A DNA stretch of 64,000 bases, taken from an uncultured Christensenella sp. (GTDB lineage Bacteria; Bacillota; Clostridia; Christensenellales; Borkfalkiaceae). The notes under the pieces were generated by a model. That model was given only the letters and a program-made list of their open reading frames with translations, did not search any database and had not been told where the DNA came from. The stretch is from the NCBI GenBank assembly GCA_910585595.1, contig CAJUET010000003.1, positions 101,068-165,067 on the forward strand, in the 5' to 3' direction. Shown piece by piece: positions 44,100 through 52,670 of the stretch. Numbering within the stretch: the first letter of the stretch is position 1; every line of letters begins with the position of its first letter. A program made the position numbers and the translations under genes.

Positions 44100-44366
44100 T
44101 CAATAAACGCTGACTTGTTTCTTGTCCTTTCCCAAGCGCTCGTATTTTACTACGCCGTCTTTGAGAGCGAAGAGCGTATCGTCTCCGCCGATGCCGACGT
44201 TGTTACCGGGGTGGATCTTTGTGCCCCTCTGACGGACGAGAATGCTTCCCGCAAGAACGGATTGCCCGTCCTGACGCTTTACGCCGAGGCGCTTTGCATT
44301 ACTGTCTCTTCCGTTGTGAGAGGAACCCGTTCCCTTTTTATGAGCGAATAAACCGAGAAAAATCAT
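44100..44366 (-). CDS. rpmA: Ribosomal protein L27
   Basis: 50S protein near the peptidyl-transferase centre. 88 aa. After the opening MIFLGLF comes AHKKGTGSSHNGRDSNAKRLGVK, the normal mature start. The LF-AHKKG junction is the site where Firmicutes use the Prp protease to remove an N-terminal extension. It lies 48 bp after rplU; the usual prp gene between them is missing. RBS AAGGAG precedes the ATG. Confidence 0.97.
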   Translation of the reverse strand: MIFLGLFAHKKGTGSSHNGRDSNAKRLGVKRQDGQSVLAGSILVRQRGTKIHPGNNVGIGGDDTLFALKDGVVKYERLGKDKKQVSVY

Positions 44367-44414
44367 ATTATCATCTCCTTATTCAAAGTAGTCGGGCGAT
44401 ATTGCCCCGTGCGG

Positions 44415-44720
44415 TCAAAGAGTAATCTTTTCGATCTTTACCGCGGTAAACGGTTGACGGTGACCTTGCTTTTTGCGCTCGTTCTTTTTGGGCTTGTATT
44501 TGAATACAATGATCTTTTTGAACTTATCCTGCGCTTCAACCTTTGCCGTAACCTTGGCGTTCTTAATGTCGTTTCCGACTTTTACGCCCTTGTCGTCGGA
44601 TACCATAACGACGTTAAAAGTAACTTCCGCGCCCACTTCCGCAGGGAGCTTTTCCACTTTGAGAACGTCGCCTTCGGAAACTTTATACTGCTTTCCGCCG
44701 TTTTCGATGATTGCGTACAT
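44415..44720 (-). CDS. rplU: Ribosomal protein L21
   Basis: 50S protein bound to 23S rRNA with L20. 101 aa, full length, opening MYAIIENGGKQYKVSEGD and ending with KKQGHRQPFTAVKIEKI. A strong AAAGGAGG precedes the ATG. First gene of rplU-rpmA, behind a leader of about 80 nt. Confidence 0.97.
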   Translation of the reverse strand: MYAIIENGGKQYKVSEGDVLKVEKLPAEVGAEVTFNVVMVSDDKGVKVGNDIKNAKVTAKVEAQDKFKKIIVFKYKPKKNERKKQGHRQPFTAVKIEKITL

Positions 44721-44802
44721 TCGTTTTTACCTCCTTTCGGTCTCGCAAGCTGCTTAGGCGATCCCCTTTCGGGAATACTTTTAACTGCCCGTTCTTAGCG
44801 GC
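44721..44802 (-). promoter_or_regulatory. Probable L21 leader
   Basis: Leader from the predicted +1 (about 44802) to the rplU start. It has hairpin-forming segments (CCGAAAGGGG region) and ends in GACCGAAAGGAGG, similar to known L21 leaders that allow autogenous control. Assigned by position and resemblance only. Confidence 0.5.
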
Positions 44803-44808
44803 TAGATC

Positions 44809-44837
44809 AATTTATCACAGCAGGCGAAAAAAGTCAA
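44809..44837 (-). promoter_or_regulatory. rplU-rpmA promoter
   Basis: Minus strand: -35 TTGACT (44837-44832), 17-bp spacer, -10 TAAATT (44814-44809). Confidence 0.75.
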
Positions 44838-44943
44838 GCGGTTTTATTGACCCGATAAAAATTTTTAAATAAAAGTTTCAAAGAACAGTGAGCATAAATT
44901 ATTTTTTTTGTGCCATACTGCAAGTAAGGTCAAGGAGAATATT

Positions 44944-45390
44944 ATGGAAGAAATCAAAAAAAGCGAAGAAGTGCTTGCGGAAGTTCACAGAAACTGCCAG
45001 CTTGCGTTGCAATCCATTTCGGATATTTTACCCGAAGTAGACGATACCGCGGTCAAGGAAGAGCTTTTACGTCAGCATGAGGAATACGAAAGAATCGGCT
45101 CGAAAGCCGCGATTCTTGCAAAGGATAAAAACGTGGAGCTCAAAAACCCCGGTCCCATCAAAAAGGCGATGATGTGGACGAGCATCAAAGTAAACACAAT
45201 GAAGGACGATTCCCGCGCGCACATTGCGGAAATGATGGTGCAGGGTACGGTCATGGGGATTACGGCGCTCAAAACGAGCATCGGGCAGATGAGCGAGCAA
45301 TACGCCGACCGCGAGATCAAAGACCTTGCGGAAGAACTTCTTCACACCGAAGAGGGCTTCGAGAAAAACTGGAAGTCTTTGATCGCGTAA
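44944..45390 (+). CDS. Hypothetical helical protein (possibly ferritin-like)
   Basis: 148 aa, almost wholly alpha-helical in character and without Cys. E and H residues are spaced along four likely helices (RNCQLALQSISDILPEV, LLRQHEEYERIGSKA, ARAHIAEMMVQGTVMGI in part, LAEELLHTEEGFEKNW). The layout recalls ferritin-like four-helix bundles, but I cannot assign a family. I chose the ATG at 44944 because AAGGAG is six bases upstream; a longer reading starts before it. Single gene ending in a very strong convergent terminator. Confidence 0.6.
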   Translation: MEEIKKSEEVLAEVHRNCQLALQSISDILPEVDDTAVKEELLRQHEEYERIGSKAAILAKDKNVELKNPGPIKKAMMWTSIKVNTMKDDSRAHIAEMMVQGTVMGITALKTSIGQMSEQYADREIKDLAEELLHTEEGFEKNWKSLIA

Positions 45391-45403
45391 ACTGCTTACA
45401 AAA

Positions 45404-45450
45404 GAAAACATCCGCGCCCGTTCCGTCGAACGGGCGCGGATGTTTTCTTT
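45404..45450. terminator. Two-way terminator between 44944 gene and rsmA
   Basis: Perfect 20-bp stem (GAAAACATCCGCGCCCGTTC and complement) with a CGTC loop and A/T ends on both sides. It serves the two converging genes. Confidence 0.93.
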
Positions 45451-45460
45451 TTCGCGTCAT

Positions 45461-46294
45461 TTAATTGCCTGCGATCCCTCTTTCGTACAGTACGTCCGCA
45501 AGCGCGCCCAGGATCGGAGGCGGCAGAGTTTCGCCGCGTATTCCCTCTTCGACCCCGGCCGCTCTTAATATCTCTTTCGCCGTTTCGCGATTTAAACGGA
45601 AGGCGTTCACAAGATTGTTTTCAAGCGTTTTTCTGCGGCTTAAAAACGCGCACCGCACCGCGGCTTTATACGCCTTACTGCTCTTTACGGCAAACCCGCC
45701 CTTTGTGAAGTCCACCTTCACAACCGCCGAATCCACGTTGGGACGCGGAGTAAACATATTTCGCGGCACTTTCCGCAGTATCGCGACCGTTCCTCTTTGC
45801 GCAAGCGCCGCCGTGATCGCACCGTAATCCGCCGTGTTCTCCTTGGCGGCAAGCCGAAGCGCGACCTCCTCCTGCACCATGACGGTAAGCCCCAAGCACT
45901 TTTCCGCCTCCTCAGCAAAGCGCATGATAAGCGGCGTCGTAATATAGTAGGGCAGATTCGCCGCAACCGAATATTCGCCGAGATACTCTTCCAGCTCTGC
46001 AAGATCCTCTTTTTCGAAATCGCGGAACACGACCTCCGTGTTATCAAGCCCCGCAAGACTCTCTTGAAGGACGGGTTTTAAATCGCGGTCGATTTCATAA
46101 GAGACGACGCGTTTCGCCCTTTCCGCAAGCGCGCGGGTGAGCGCGCCCGCGCCCGTTCCGATTTCGAGCACGGTGCTGTTTTGCGTTACGCCCGCGTCGG
46201 CAACGATCGCGCGAAGAAGATTCGTATCGCTTAAAAAATTCTGCCCGAACTTTTTTTTAAAGCCGAAGCCGTGTTTAAAGAGAATTTCTTCCAT
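45461..46294 (-). CDS. rsmA: 16S rRNA dimethyladenosine transferase RsmA (KsgA)
   Basis: Dimethylates two adjacent adenines (A1518/A1519 in E. coli numbering) near the 3' end of 16S rRNA. 277 aa. It has FGQNFLSDTNLL, the SAM motif VLEIGTGAGALTRAL, and the catalytic NLPYYITTPLI (N-L-P-Y). RBS AAGGAAAA precedes the ATG. It lies downstream of tatD in the same direction, a common Firmicutes order (metG-tatD-rnmV-ksgA); rnmV is absent here. Confidence 0.96.
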   Translation of the reverse strand: MEEILFKHGFGFKKKFGQNFLSDTNLLRAIVADAGVTQNSTVLEIGTGAGALTRALAERAKRVVSYEIDRDLKPVLQESLAGLDNTEVVFRDFEKEDLAELEEYLGEYSVAANLPYYITTPLIMRFAEEAEKCLGLTVMVQEEVALRLAAKENTADYGAITAALAQRGTVAILRKVPRNMFTPRPNVDSAVVKVDFTKGGFAVKSSKAYKAAVRCAFLSRRKTLENNLVNAFRLNRETAKEILRAAGVEEGIRGETLPPPILGALADVLYERGIAGN

Positions 46295-46375
46295 GATTTT
46301 CCTTGATTATTTCCGCAAAAACACACATACTGATATCAGAAAGGCAGAACGCTTTTCATACAAAAGAACAAGAGG

Positions 46376-46404
46376 ACCGCTTTTCGCCTTCGGGCGATAG
46401 CGGT
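46376..46404 (-). terminator. Possible terminator after tatD
   Basis: Stem ACCGCT/AGCGGT with inner CGCC/GGCG and a CGAA loop, followed on the minus strand by a mixed T-rich stretch. It lies between tatD and rsmA; moderate quality. Confidence 0.5.
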
Positions 46405-46415
46405 TCTCCGACTTT

Positions 46416-47174
46416 TTACTTTATTTTCGGAAACAGCCTTTCGGCGTTTGCTTGGATCTGCGCTTCAAGGATCTGTTTCTCTTCGCCCCTTATTTCCGCA
46501 AGCCGACCGACGATCACGGGAATGTTTGCGGGCGTATTCTTTTCCCCGCGGAAGGGGCTTAAATAGGGGCTGTCCGTCTCCGAAAGGATTCTTTCGGCAG
46601 GACAAATTTCCACGCTCTCAAACACCTTTCTGGCGTTCTTAAAGCAAGCGACGCCGCCGAACGAGAAGTACGCGCCGAACCGCAGAAAGTCTTCCATGTT
46701 CTCTTTGCCGTAGGAATAACAGTGCAGCAAAATTCCGCCTTTCAAATACCGCTCGCAGTTTTTTAAAATCGCAAGCGTATCGGCGCATGCGTCGCGCGAG
46801 TGGATCTGAACGGGAAGCCCCTCTTCCGAGGCAAGCGCAAGCTGTTCCTCGAAAGCCCTACGCTGCTTTCCTTTATCGGTATCATCATAGTGGTAGTCAA
46901 GCCCGATTTCGCCGACCGCCGCACACTTATGGTCTTTACAGAGTTCTTTTAACTCTTTGAGCGTTTCCCCGTCGAAGTTCTGCGTTTCGGAGGGGTGTAC
47001 GCCCGCCGTAAAGAACGCGCCCGCATGGCTCTTGCAAAAGTCGCGGTGCATTCGGGTATGCTTTACGTTATCCCCCGCAAGGATCACGCGATTTACGCCC
47101 GCGCCTTGAATTTTATTCCACTCTTCGGGAAAAGAATATCCCTCTTCCGCAAAGTGCGCGTGTACGTCTATCAT
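46416..47174 (-). CDS. tatD: TatD-family metal-dependent hydrolase
   Basis: Predicted deoxyribonuclease or 3'-5' exonuclease of the TatD type. 252 aa. The metal motif DVHAHF is at 3-8, followed by GEIGLDYHYDDTD, QIHSRDA, LLHCYSYG and LSETDSPYLSP, all in the usual order. The start overlaps the metG stop by 4 bp, so the two are coupled. Confidence 0.93.
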   Translation of the reverse strand: MIDVHAHFAEEGYSFPEEWNKIQGAGVNRVILAGDNVKHTRMHRDFCKSHAGAFFTAGVHPSETQNFDGETLKELKELCKDHKCAAVGEIGLDYHYDDTDKGKQRRAFEEQLALASEEGLPVQIHSRDACADTLAILKNCERYLKGGILLHCYSYGKENMEDFLRFGAYFSFGGVACFKNARKVFESVEICPAERILSETDSPYLSPFRGEKNTPANIPVIVGRLAEIRGEEKQILEAQIQANAERLFPKIK

Positions 47175-49114
47175 CTCACGCTTCCGCCGCTTCCCGTCAG
47201 CTTTTCGGGCACGACCAGCGAAAGGCTGCCGTTTTTATCCTCGGCGCACAGAATCATTCCCTCCGAGAGAACGCCGCGAAGTTTTACGGGTTTGAGATTG
47301 GTGACGACGATCACCTTTTTTCCAACCATTTCTTCGGGAGAATAGTGCTTTGCGATGCCCGAAACGACGGAACGTACTTCTTCGCCGATTCTGACCGTTT
47401 CGTGTAAAAGCTTATCCGAATTTTCAACGCGCTCGCACGCAATTACTTCGCCCACTTTGAGCTCGACCTTCGCAAAGTCGTCGATGGTAATTTCTTCCAT
47501 TTTCTTTTCCTCCGCCTTGGCTTTCTCCGCTTTTTTCGATTTTACGAGTCCGTCTACTTCCGCAAGTTCTTTTTTAATATCGATTCTCGGAAAAATAGGC
47601 GGGAGTTTTTCGATTTTCGTCCCCGCTTTCAAACCGCCGAATTCGAGTTCGTCAAATCCCGCTTCCGCAGAGCAGCCGAAGCTCGTTAAAATGCGCCCCG
47701 CCGCCCCCGTCAGGAAGGGCTTTAACAAAATCGCGCAAATGCGGACGGTTTCGGCAAGGTTGTACAAAACGGAGCCGAGACGTTCGCGCTTGTTTTCGTC
47801 CTTCGCAAGGATCCAGGGCGCGGTCTCGTCGATATACTTATTCGCGCGGGATACGACCGCAAAGATTTCCGAAAGCGCTTCGGGCGCGTTGAGCTTTTCC
47901 ATCGCGCCTTTCACTTTTCGGAACGCGCCTTCCGCGGCAGAAACGAGCTCGCCGTCCACCCCCTCGGCTTTGCCACGCTCAGGCAAAACGCCGCCGAAGT
48001 ACTGCCCGATCATCGCCGCAGTGCGGGAGACGAGATTCCCCAGATCGTTCGCAAGGTCGGAGTTGATACGGCTCAACAGTTTTTCGTTCGTGTATTCGCC
48101 GTCGCTCCCGAAGGGAATTTCGCGCAGAAGGAAGTAGCGCACCGCGTCCGAGCCGTAGCGTTTTACGAGCTCGTAGGGATCGATCAATTCGCACTTGACC
48201 GCTTCCTGTTTGCTCTTCGAAAGTTTATCGCCGCCGATAAGAAGCCACCCGTGACCGTAAATTTGTTTGGGAACGGGAAGCCCGAGCGCCATTAAAAGAG
48301 CGGGCCATATAATGGCGTGGAAGCGCACGATCTCCTTGCCGACCATATGCAGATCCGCCGCCCAGAACTTTTTGAAGAGGGCTTCGTCTTCGCTCAGATA
48401 TCCGAGTGCGGAGATATAGTTTGCAAGCGCGTCGATCCAAACGTAGGCGCAGTGTTTTTGATCGAAGGGCAGGGGTACGCCCCACTTCACCGTGGTGCGG
48501 GATACGCACAAATCGTTGAGCCCCGGTTTTAAGAAGTTGTTCACCATTTCGTTGATGCGCGATTTGGGCTGCAAAAATTCGGGGTTGTCCTCGTAGAGTT
48601 TGAGAATTCGGGGCGCGTATTTGGAGAGGCGGAAGAAATAACTTTCCTCCTTCTGAAGGGTCACATCCCTGCCGCAATCGGGGCATTTACCGTTTACGAG
48701 CTGCGCTTCCGTCCACATACTTTCGCAGGGCGTACAGTAATAACCGCTGTATTCCGACTTATAAATATCGCCGCTCGCAAAGAGCTTTTCGTAAATTTTC
48801 TGCACGCACTTTTCATGTTCTTTATCCGTTGTGCGGATAAAGCGGTCGTAGGAAATATCGAGAAGCCGCCACATATCTTTAAGTTCGGCAACGAGCGGAT
48901 CGATAAACTGCAAGGGCGTGACGCCGCGCTTTGCCGCCTCTTTTTCGACCTTCTGCCCGTGCTCGTCCGTTCCCGTAAGAAAGAATACGTCCTCGCCGAG
49001 CATCTTGTGAAAGCGTGCGAGCGCGTCGCAGATAACCGTCGTATAGCAGTGCCCGATATGCCAGTTTCCGCTGGGGTAGTAAATAGGCGTAGTGATATAA
49101 TATTTCTGTTTCAT
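47171..49114 (-). CDS. metG: Methionine--tRNA ligase
   Basis: 647 aa. Class I signature HIGH is H19-H22 (GNWHIGHCYTT). The zinc knuckle has CTPCE and CPDCG (about 127-148). The KMSKS loop reads KLSKSK near residue 300. A C-terminal tRNA-binding OB domain (about 545-647, DFAKVELKVGEVIACERVENSDKLL in part) is fused on, as in many Firmicutes. RBS GAGAGG precedes the ATG. First gene of metG-tatD-rsmA. Confidence 0.96.
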   Translation of the reverse strand: MKQKYYITTPIYYPSGNWHIGHCYTTVICDALARFHKMLGEDVFFLTGTDEHGQKVEKEAAKRGVTPLQFIDPLVAELKDMWRLLDISYDRFIRTTDKEHEKCVQKIYEKLFASGDIYKSEYSGYYCTPCESMWTEAQLVNGKCPDCGRDVTLQKEESYFFRLSKYAPRILKLYEDNPEFLQPKSRINEMVNNFLKPGLNDLCVSRTTVKWGVPLPFDQKHCAYVWIDALANYISALGYLSEDEALFKKFWAADLHMVGKEIVRFHAIIWPALLMALGLPVPKQIYGHGWLLIGGDKLSKSKQEAVKCELIDPYELVKRYGSDAVRYFLLREIPFGSDGEYTNEKLLSRINSDLANDLGNLVSRTAAMIGQYFGGVLPERGKAEGVDGELVSAAEGAFRKVKGAMEKLNAPEALSEIFAVVSRANKYIDETAPWILAKDENKRERLGSVLYNLAETVRICAILLKPFLTGAAGRILTSFGCSAEAGFDELEFGGLKAGTKIEKLPPIFPRIDIKKELAEVDGLVKSKKAEKAKAEEKKMEEITIDDFAKVELKVGEVIACERVENSDKLLHETVRIGEEVRSVVSGIAKHYSPEEMVGKKVIVVTNLKPVKLRGVLSEGMILCAEDKNGSLSLVVPEKLTGSGGSVR

Positions 49115-49162
49115 GCTTCAACCTCTCTTCGTATTATAACGCAACAAGCGCAAAAAGTAAAT

Positions 49163-49723
49163 TTATTTTCGGGCGAAATAGTCTTCCCGCAGAATCGCGC
49201 GGTGCACGATGTCTACCCATTCGCCCGTGGAGAGCAGGCGGAACGACTTGCGGAATGTCCCCTCGTACAACAGCCCGCACTTTTCCATGACCCTGCCCGA
49301 AGCAGGATTGGGGACTGCGTGCGAAGATTCGATGCGCTGAAAGCCGACTTCCGCGAAGAGATAGCGAAGCACCTCTTCCAACGCTTCGGGCATGATCCCC
49401 TTGCGCCAATGCTTGCGGGACAGGCAATAACCGACGATCGCTTTCTCGTTCTTTTCGTCCACCGATACCAATGAAATATCGCCGACAGTCTCGCCTTCAA
49501 ACTCAATCGCCCAATGATAGACGTTCGGGCTTTTACTCTCCTCTTCCCAGAGCGTTAAGAGTTCGCGCGTTTCCTCCGCGCTCTTGTGGGGCGTCCAGGT
49601 AAGATACTTCGTAACTTCCTTGTCTTGCGCCCAATTTTCAAACATTGCCTCCGCGTCTTTCACCCGAAAAGGGCGCAGCGTAAGCCGCTCCGTTTTTAAA
49701 ATCTTAGAACCGCAATGCCGCAT
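49163..49723 (-). CDS. GNAT-family N-acetyltransferase (RimJ/RimL type)
   Basis: 186 aa. It opens LKTERLTLRPFRVKDAEAMF, with the acetyl-CoA loop IVGYCLSRKHWRKGIMPEAL and ESSHAVPNPASGRVMEKCG, typical of RimJ/RimL acetyltransferases acting on proteins or small amines. The substrate is unknown. I chose the ATG at 49723: a run of nine G lies just upstream, and the promoter -10 (TACAAT, 49752 area) makes earlier start codons untranscribed or too close to +1. Confidence 0.85.
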   Translation of the reverse strand: MRHCGSKILKTERLTLRPFRVKDAEAMFENWAQDKEVTKYLTWTPHKSAEETRELLTLWEEESKSPNVYHWAIEFEGETVGDISLVSVDEKNEKAIVGYCLSRKHWRKGIMPEALEEVLRYLFAEVGFQRIESSHAVPNPASGRVMEKCGLLYEGTFRKSFRLLSTGEWVDIVHRAILREDYFARK

Positions 49724-49816
49724 GATCCCCCCCCCGTCGAACTTTCTCATTATTGTATCATCTGCGATTTTTATTGTCAAATAAAATAATCGGAATAATG
49801 CGGACGAGCCGTTACA

Positions 49817-49822
49817 TATAAT
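49817..49822 (+). promoter_or_regulatory. spmA -10 box, leaderless geometry
   Basis: TATAAT ends five bases before the spmA ATG. No convincing -35 lies 16-18 bp upstream, so another factor or an activator may be used. Confidence 0.5.
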
Positions 49823-49827
49823 CGGAT

Positions 49828-50388
49828 ATGAACGCCGTTTTCACACTCATATTTCTTGCCTCGGCGGGGCTTTGCCTTGCGATGGATCCCGGCGCATTCT
49901 TGAACGCTCTTCTCTCGGGCGGACAGAAGGCTGTGACCGTATCCGTATCGCTCATCGCCGTATACTGCGTATGGCTCGCCTTTTTTAACGTGCTCAAAGA
50001 CAGCGGACTTTCGGACAAGCTCACCCGTCTGTTTTATCCGCTTTCGAAGCGCCTTTTCCGTTCAAACGACAGGGAAGCTCTTTACCTTGCGACCTCGAAT
50101 CTGACCGCAAACTTTTTGGGACTTCCCGGCGCGCCCACTCCCCTCGGGATCAAGGCGGTGGAAAAGTTTTACGCCGCAAAAAACCGCTATGCCGCCGATA
50201 TGCTCTTCGTTCTGAACGCAACGAGCCTGCAACTCATTCCGACGACGGTCATAGCGCTCCGCGCTTCGTACGGCTCCGCGTCGTCCGCCGATATTCTGCT
50301 GCCAACCCTTTTGGCGACGGTGTTTTCCACCCTCTTCGGCGCGCTCCTCGTTATGCTCACGTCAAAAAGAAAGAGGAAAAAGAAATGA
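49828..50388 (+). CDS. spmA: Spore maturation protein A
   Basis: Membrane protein needed with SpmB for spore-core dehydration in Bacillus. 186 aa. It has five or so hydrophobic helices and the nucleoside-recognition (Gate) layout, with LTANFLGLPGAPTPLGIKA as the conserved loop. There is no Shine-Dalgarno; a TATAAT box is five bases before the ATG. Overlaps spmB by 4 bp. Confidence 0.9.
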   Translation: MNAVFTLIFLASAGLCLAMDPGAFLNALLSGGQKAVTVSVSLIAVYCVWLAFFNVLKDSGLSDKLTRLFYPLSKRLFRSNDREALYLATSNLTANFLGLPGAPTPLGIKAVEKFYAAKNRYAADMLFVLNATSLQLIPTTVIALRASYGSASSADILLPTLLATVFSTLFGALLVMLTSKRKRKKK

Positions 50389-50897
50389 AATATTTCGCGC
50401 TCGTCATTCCCGTTCTTTTTGTTGCGGTCTTTATCTTTGCGCTCGTAAAAAAGGTCAAGCTGTACGATTCGTTCACGGCGGGAGTGAAAGAAGCGCTTCC
50501 CCTCGCCTTTTCCGTCTTTCCCTATATTGCGGCGATTCTCATGCTCTCTGAACTCTTCGAAAAAAGCGGACTTTCGGATATGATCACTTCCTTTCTCTCC
50601 CCCGTATTCCGCTTTTTGGGCATTCCGCCCGAAATTTCGAAACTTGTTTTGATCAAACCTTTTTCGGGAAGCGGATCGACCGCCCTTTTGAGCGATATTC
50701 TCTCCGGCTACGGCGCGGACAGCTATATAGGACGGTGCGCTTCGGTTTCGTACGGATCGAGCGAAACGGTCTTCTATATTTCTGCGGTGTATTTTGCGAA
50801 CGTAAAAAATAAAAAACTTTTAAAACCTGTTACGATCGCTTTGATCGCAAATTTTCTGACGGTCGTTTTCGGGTGCTTTATTTGCCGATATTTATAA
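50385..50897 (+). CDS. spmB: Spore maturation protein B
   Basis: Partner of SpmA. 170 aa with about five hydrophobic helices. The conserved loop LIKPFSGSGSTALLSDIL and YGSSETVFYISAVYF identify it. The start overlaps the spmA stop. Presence of the pair supports a sporulating ancestry. About 220 bp without a protein gene follow, holding a candidate small RNA. Confidence 0.92.
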   Translation: MKYFALVIPVLFVAVFIFALVKKVKLYDSFTAGVKEALPLAFSVFPYIAAILMLSELFEKSGLSDMITSFLSPVFRFLGIPPEISKLVLIKPFSGSGSTALLSDILSGYGADSYIGRCASVSYGSSETVFYISAVYFANVKNKKLLKPVTIALIANFLTVVFGCFICRYL

Positions 50898-50982
50898 AAA
50901 CAAACATTCGGTTGATAAAATATATCAAGTTTTGTAATGTTTTTGATATAATAAAATTTTTTTAAATTTCTTATCGATTTAT

Positions 50983-51011
50983 TTGCGGTTTCGGCATAAA
51001 GAGACTATAAT
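50983..51011 (+). promoter_or_regulatory. Promoter of a candidate small RNA
   Basis: -35 TTGCGG (50983-50988), 17-bp spacer, -10 TATAAT (51006-51011); predicted +1 at 51018. Confidence 0.65.
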
Positions 51012-51017
51012 AAAAGT

Positions 51018-51097
51018 ACAAATTGATTTGCTCATAATTTTCCCCCTTATCATATGGAAACTCTCCGAGGCACTGCCTTGGGGAGTTTCCGCTTTTT
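51018..51097 (+). ncRNA. Candidate small RNA of about 80 nt
   Basis: A promoter, then about 38 unstructured bases including an UUUUCCCCCUU stretch, then a 16-bp hairpin (51056-51071 with 51075-51090, two G-U pairs, loop ACU) and five T after two bases. No plausible reading frame with a ribosome site. Could act as a base-pairing RNA. Resemblance to a known family was not found by eye. Confidence 0.5.
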
Positions 51098-51107
51098 CCG
51101 ACAAATT

Positions 51108-51136
51108 AAAATTCCGCTCTCACAGAGCGGAATTTT
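51108..51136 (-). terminator. Terminator overlapping the end of the O-antigen-ligase-like gene
   Basis: Perfect 13-bp stem AAAATTCCGCTCT/AGAGCGGAATTTT with a 3-base loop, T-rich on both sides. The gene's stop codon lies within it. Confidence 0.85.
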
Positions 51137-52574
51137 CTCTCTTTTTCTTTTTTAACCGTTTCAGTTTTAACCGCGTATCCACGCCCCCGCGGATATTTTC
51201 CCCCTCCAGGAACGCAAGCAGCACGGAATAGAGGATCGCGGGTCCGAAACTGAAAATATGTACGTCCATCATACAGGTGAGAAGAAGAACGGAAACGGTA
51301 AGAGCGATACTCATCTTTTCAACCGTCGGATGCCGGAACAACGCAATACACGTCTGTACGCGGTGGAAGCCGTAAGCAACGAGCCCGAAAAGCCCCAAAC
51401 TTCCCAACAGCTGCAACACGGTATTGTGCGCCTTAAAATATTTAAAGAAGGCGTATCCGTCCTTCCAATTGTCGCCGCCCCATCCCACGCCGAATAAGGG
51501 ATAACGGCAAAAGTAGCCCCATGCCTCGATAAATTCCCCTTCAAGCCTTCCGTTGCTGTCCGTCCCGACCCGAAAAATAGCCGCAAAAATTTTTTTAAGC
51601 CCGTCGATACAGACGACGCTCACGATAATCGCAGCAACAAGCACGGCTCCGAGAAGAATAAAGTTGAAAATGCGCTCTCTCTTTTTGTTTTTCACAAGCG
51701 TTATCACGGCGCAGGCAAGATAAATGATTCCGCCGAAAAGAATGGAGCCGCGGCTCTGCGTGAGCACGACGCCGAGCATAACGACCGTTGCAAGCATGGT
51801 GAATATCCAGCTGTGCTTTTGCGTAAACGAAAAATAGAATATTGCGGGAACACACATTGCCGTTACCGCGCCCGCATAGTTGTAATGCGCCCAGCCCAAA
51901 AACAGTCTGCCGCGCTCTATCTCGCCGTTTACGACAATACCCTTTTGAAAATACATGCTGAGTATCTGAATGACGAGCCCGAAGCTCATCGCCGTGAACA
52001 AATACGCAAAATATCCCTTGGGCATTTTCTTCCAATTAACTGTTAAATGGAATAAAAAATATGCGACGCTGATCGAAGCGATCTCCATAAGACCGAATAA
52101 AACGGTGGTTTTCGAATAATACGCGCTGAACGCACCGCCGATAACGTAGGCGATAAAGAGAAATGCAAAACCCACGGTAAAGCGCGGTAATTTGCGTTTG
52201 GGATCCCGAATGAACGAAGAAATAAGCCTTGCGATAAAAGCGATTAAAATCAGCGCAACGCAGAAAAAAATCTGTACTGTTACGGAAGGATCGCCGAAGA
52301 ATACGCCGGGATGATGTTTGGGACTGTGCTTAATCGCAATCGTCATGGGCGCGCAGCAAACGACAGGCAAAACGCCCAACGTGTCGTCCCCGAAAAAGCA
52401 TATTGCAAGCGCAATCAGTGCAAAGCAGTAATAGACGGGAATTTCCAACCCGAACAGGGCGGAAAGCGTCGTGAGCAAAACGACGACGATTATATGCCAC
52501 ACCGAACGGAAGTAGGTGCGGAGCAAGCGGATAAACGCCGAATTTTCTAATTTTGGAAATGCTTCTGTAATCAC
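51120..52574 (-). CDS. O-antigen ligase / polymerase-like membrane protein (Wzy_C)
   Basis: 484 aa with about 11 hydrophobic helices. The motif LFLGWAHYNYAGAVTAMCVPA and the later SRGSILFGGIIYLA and LFGVGWGGDNWKDGYAFFKYFKAHNTVLQLL (read in parts) match the Wzy_C family, which joins or polymerises surface polysaccharides. In a Gram-positive it may build a capsule or teichoic-type polymer. No other polysaccharide gene is adjacent. The start is a GTG at 52574, six bases after a -10 box; an in-frame GTG further upstream lies inside the promoter and cannot be the start. Confidence 0.8.
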   Translation of the reverse strand: MITEAFPKLENSAFIRLLRTYFRSVWHIIVVVLLTTLSALFGLEIPVYYCFALIALAICFFGDDTLGVLPVVCCAPMTIAIKHSPKHHPGVFFGDPSVTVQIFFCVALILIAFIARLISSFIRDPKRKLPRFTVGFAFLFIAYVIGGAFSAYYSKTTVLFGLMEIASISVAYFLFHLTVNWKKMPKGYFAYLFTAMSFGLVIQILSMYFQKGIVVNGEIERGRLFLGWAHYNYAGAVTAMCVPAIFYFSFTQKHSWIFTMLATVVMLGVVLTQSRGSILFGGIIYLACAVITLVKNKKRERIFNFILLGAVLVAAIIVSVVCIDGLKKIFAAIFRVGTDSNGRLEGEFIEAWGYFCRYPLFGVGWGGDNWKDGYAFFKYFKAHNTVLQLLGSLGLFGLVAYGFHRVQTCIALFRHPTVEKMSIALTVSVLLLTCMMDVHIFSFGPAILYSVLLAFLEGENIRGGVDTRLKLKRLKKKKRENSAL

Positions 52575-52580
52575 GTTTTT

Positions 52581-52609
52581 ATTATAGTCTTTCACAGAGT
52601 GAAATGCAA
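52581..52609 (-). promoter_or_regulatory. Promoter of the O-antigen-ligase-like gene, leaderless GTG start
   Basis: Minus strand: -35 TTGCAT (52609-52604), 17-bp spacer, -10 TATAAT (52586-52581), AAAAAC, then GTG at 52574. Confidence 0.75.
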
Positions 52610-52670
52610 TATAATTTTCACAAATTTTCGCCGATTTGTAACAAACTTTTCAAAATTGCGGAAATCACGT

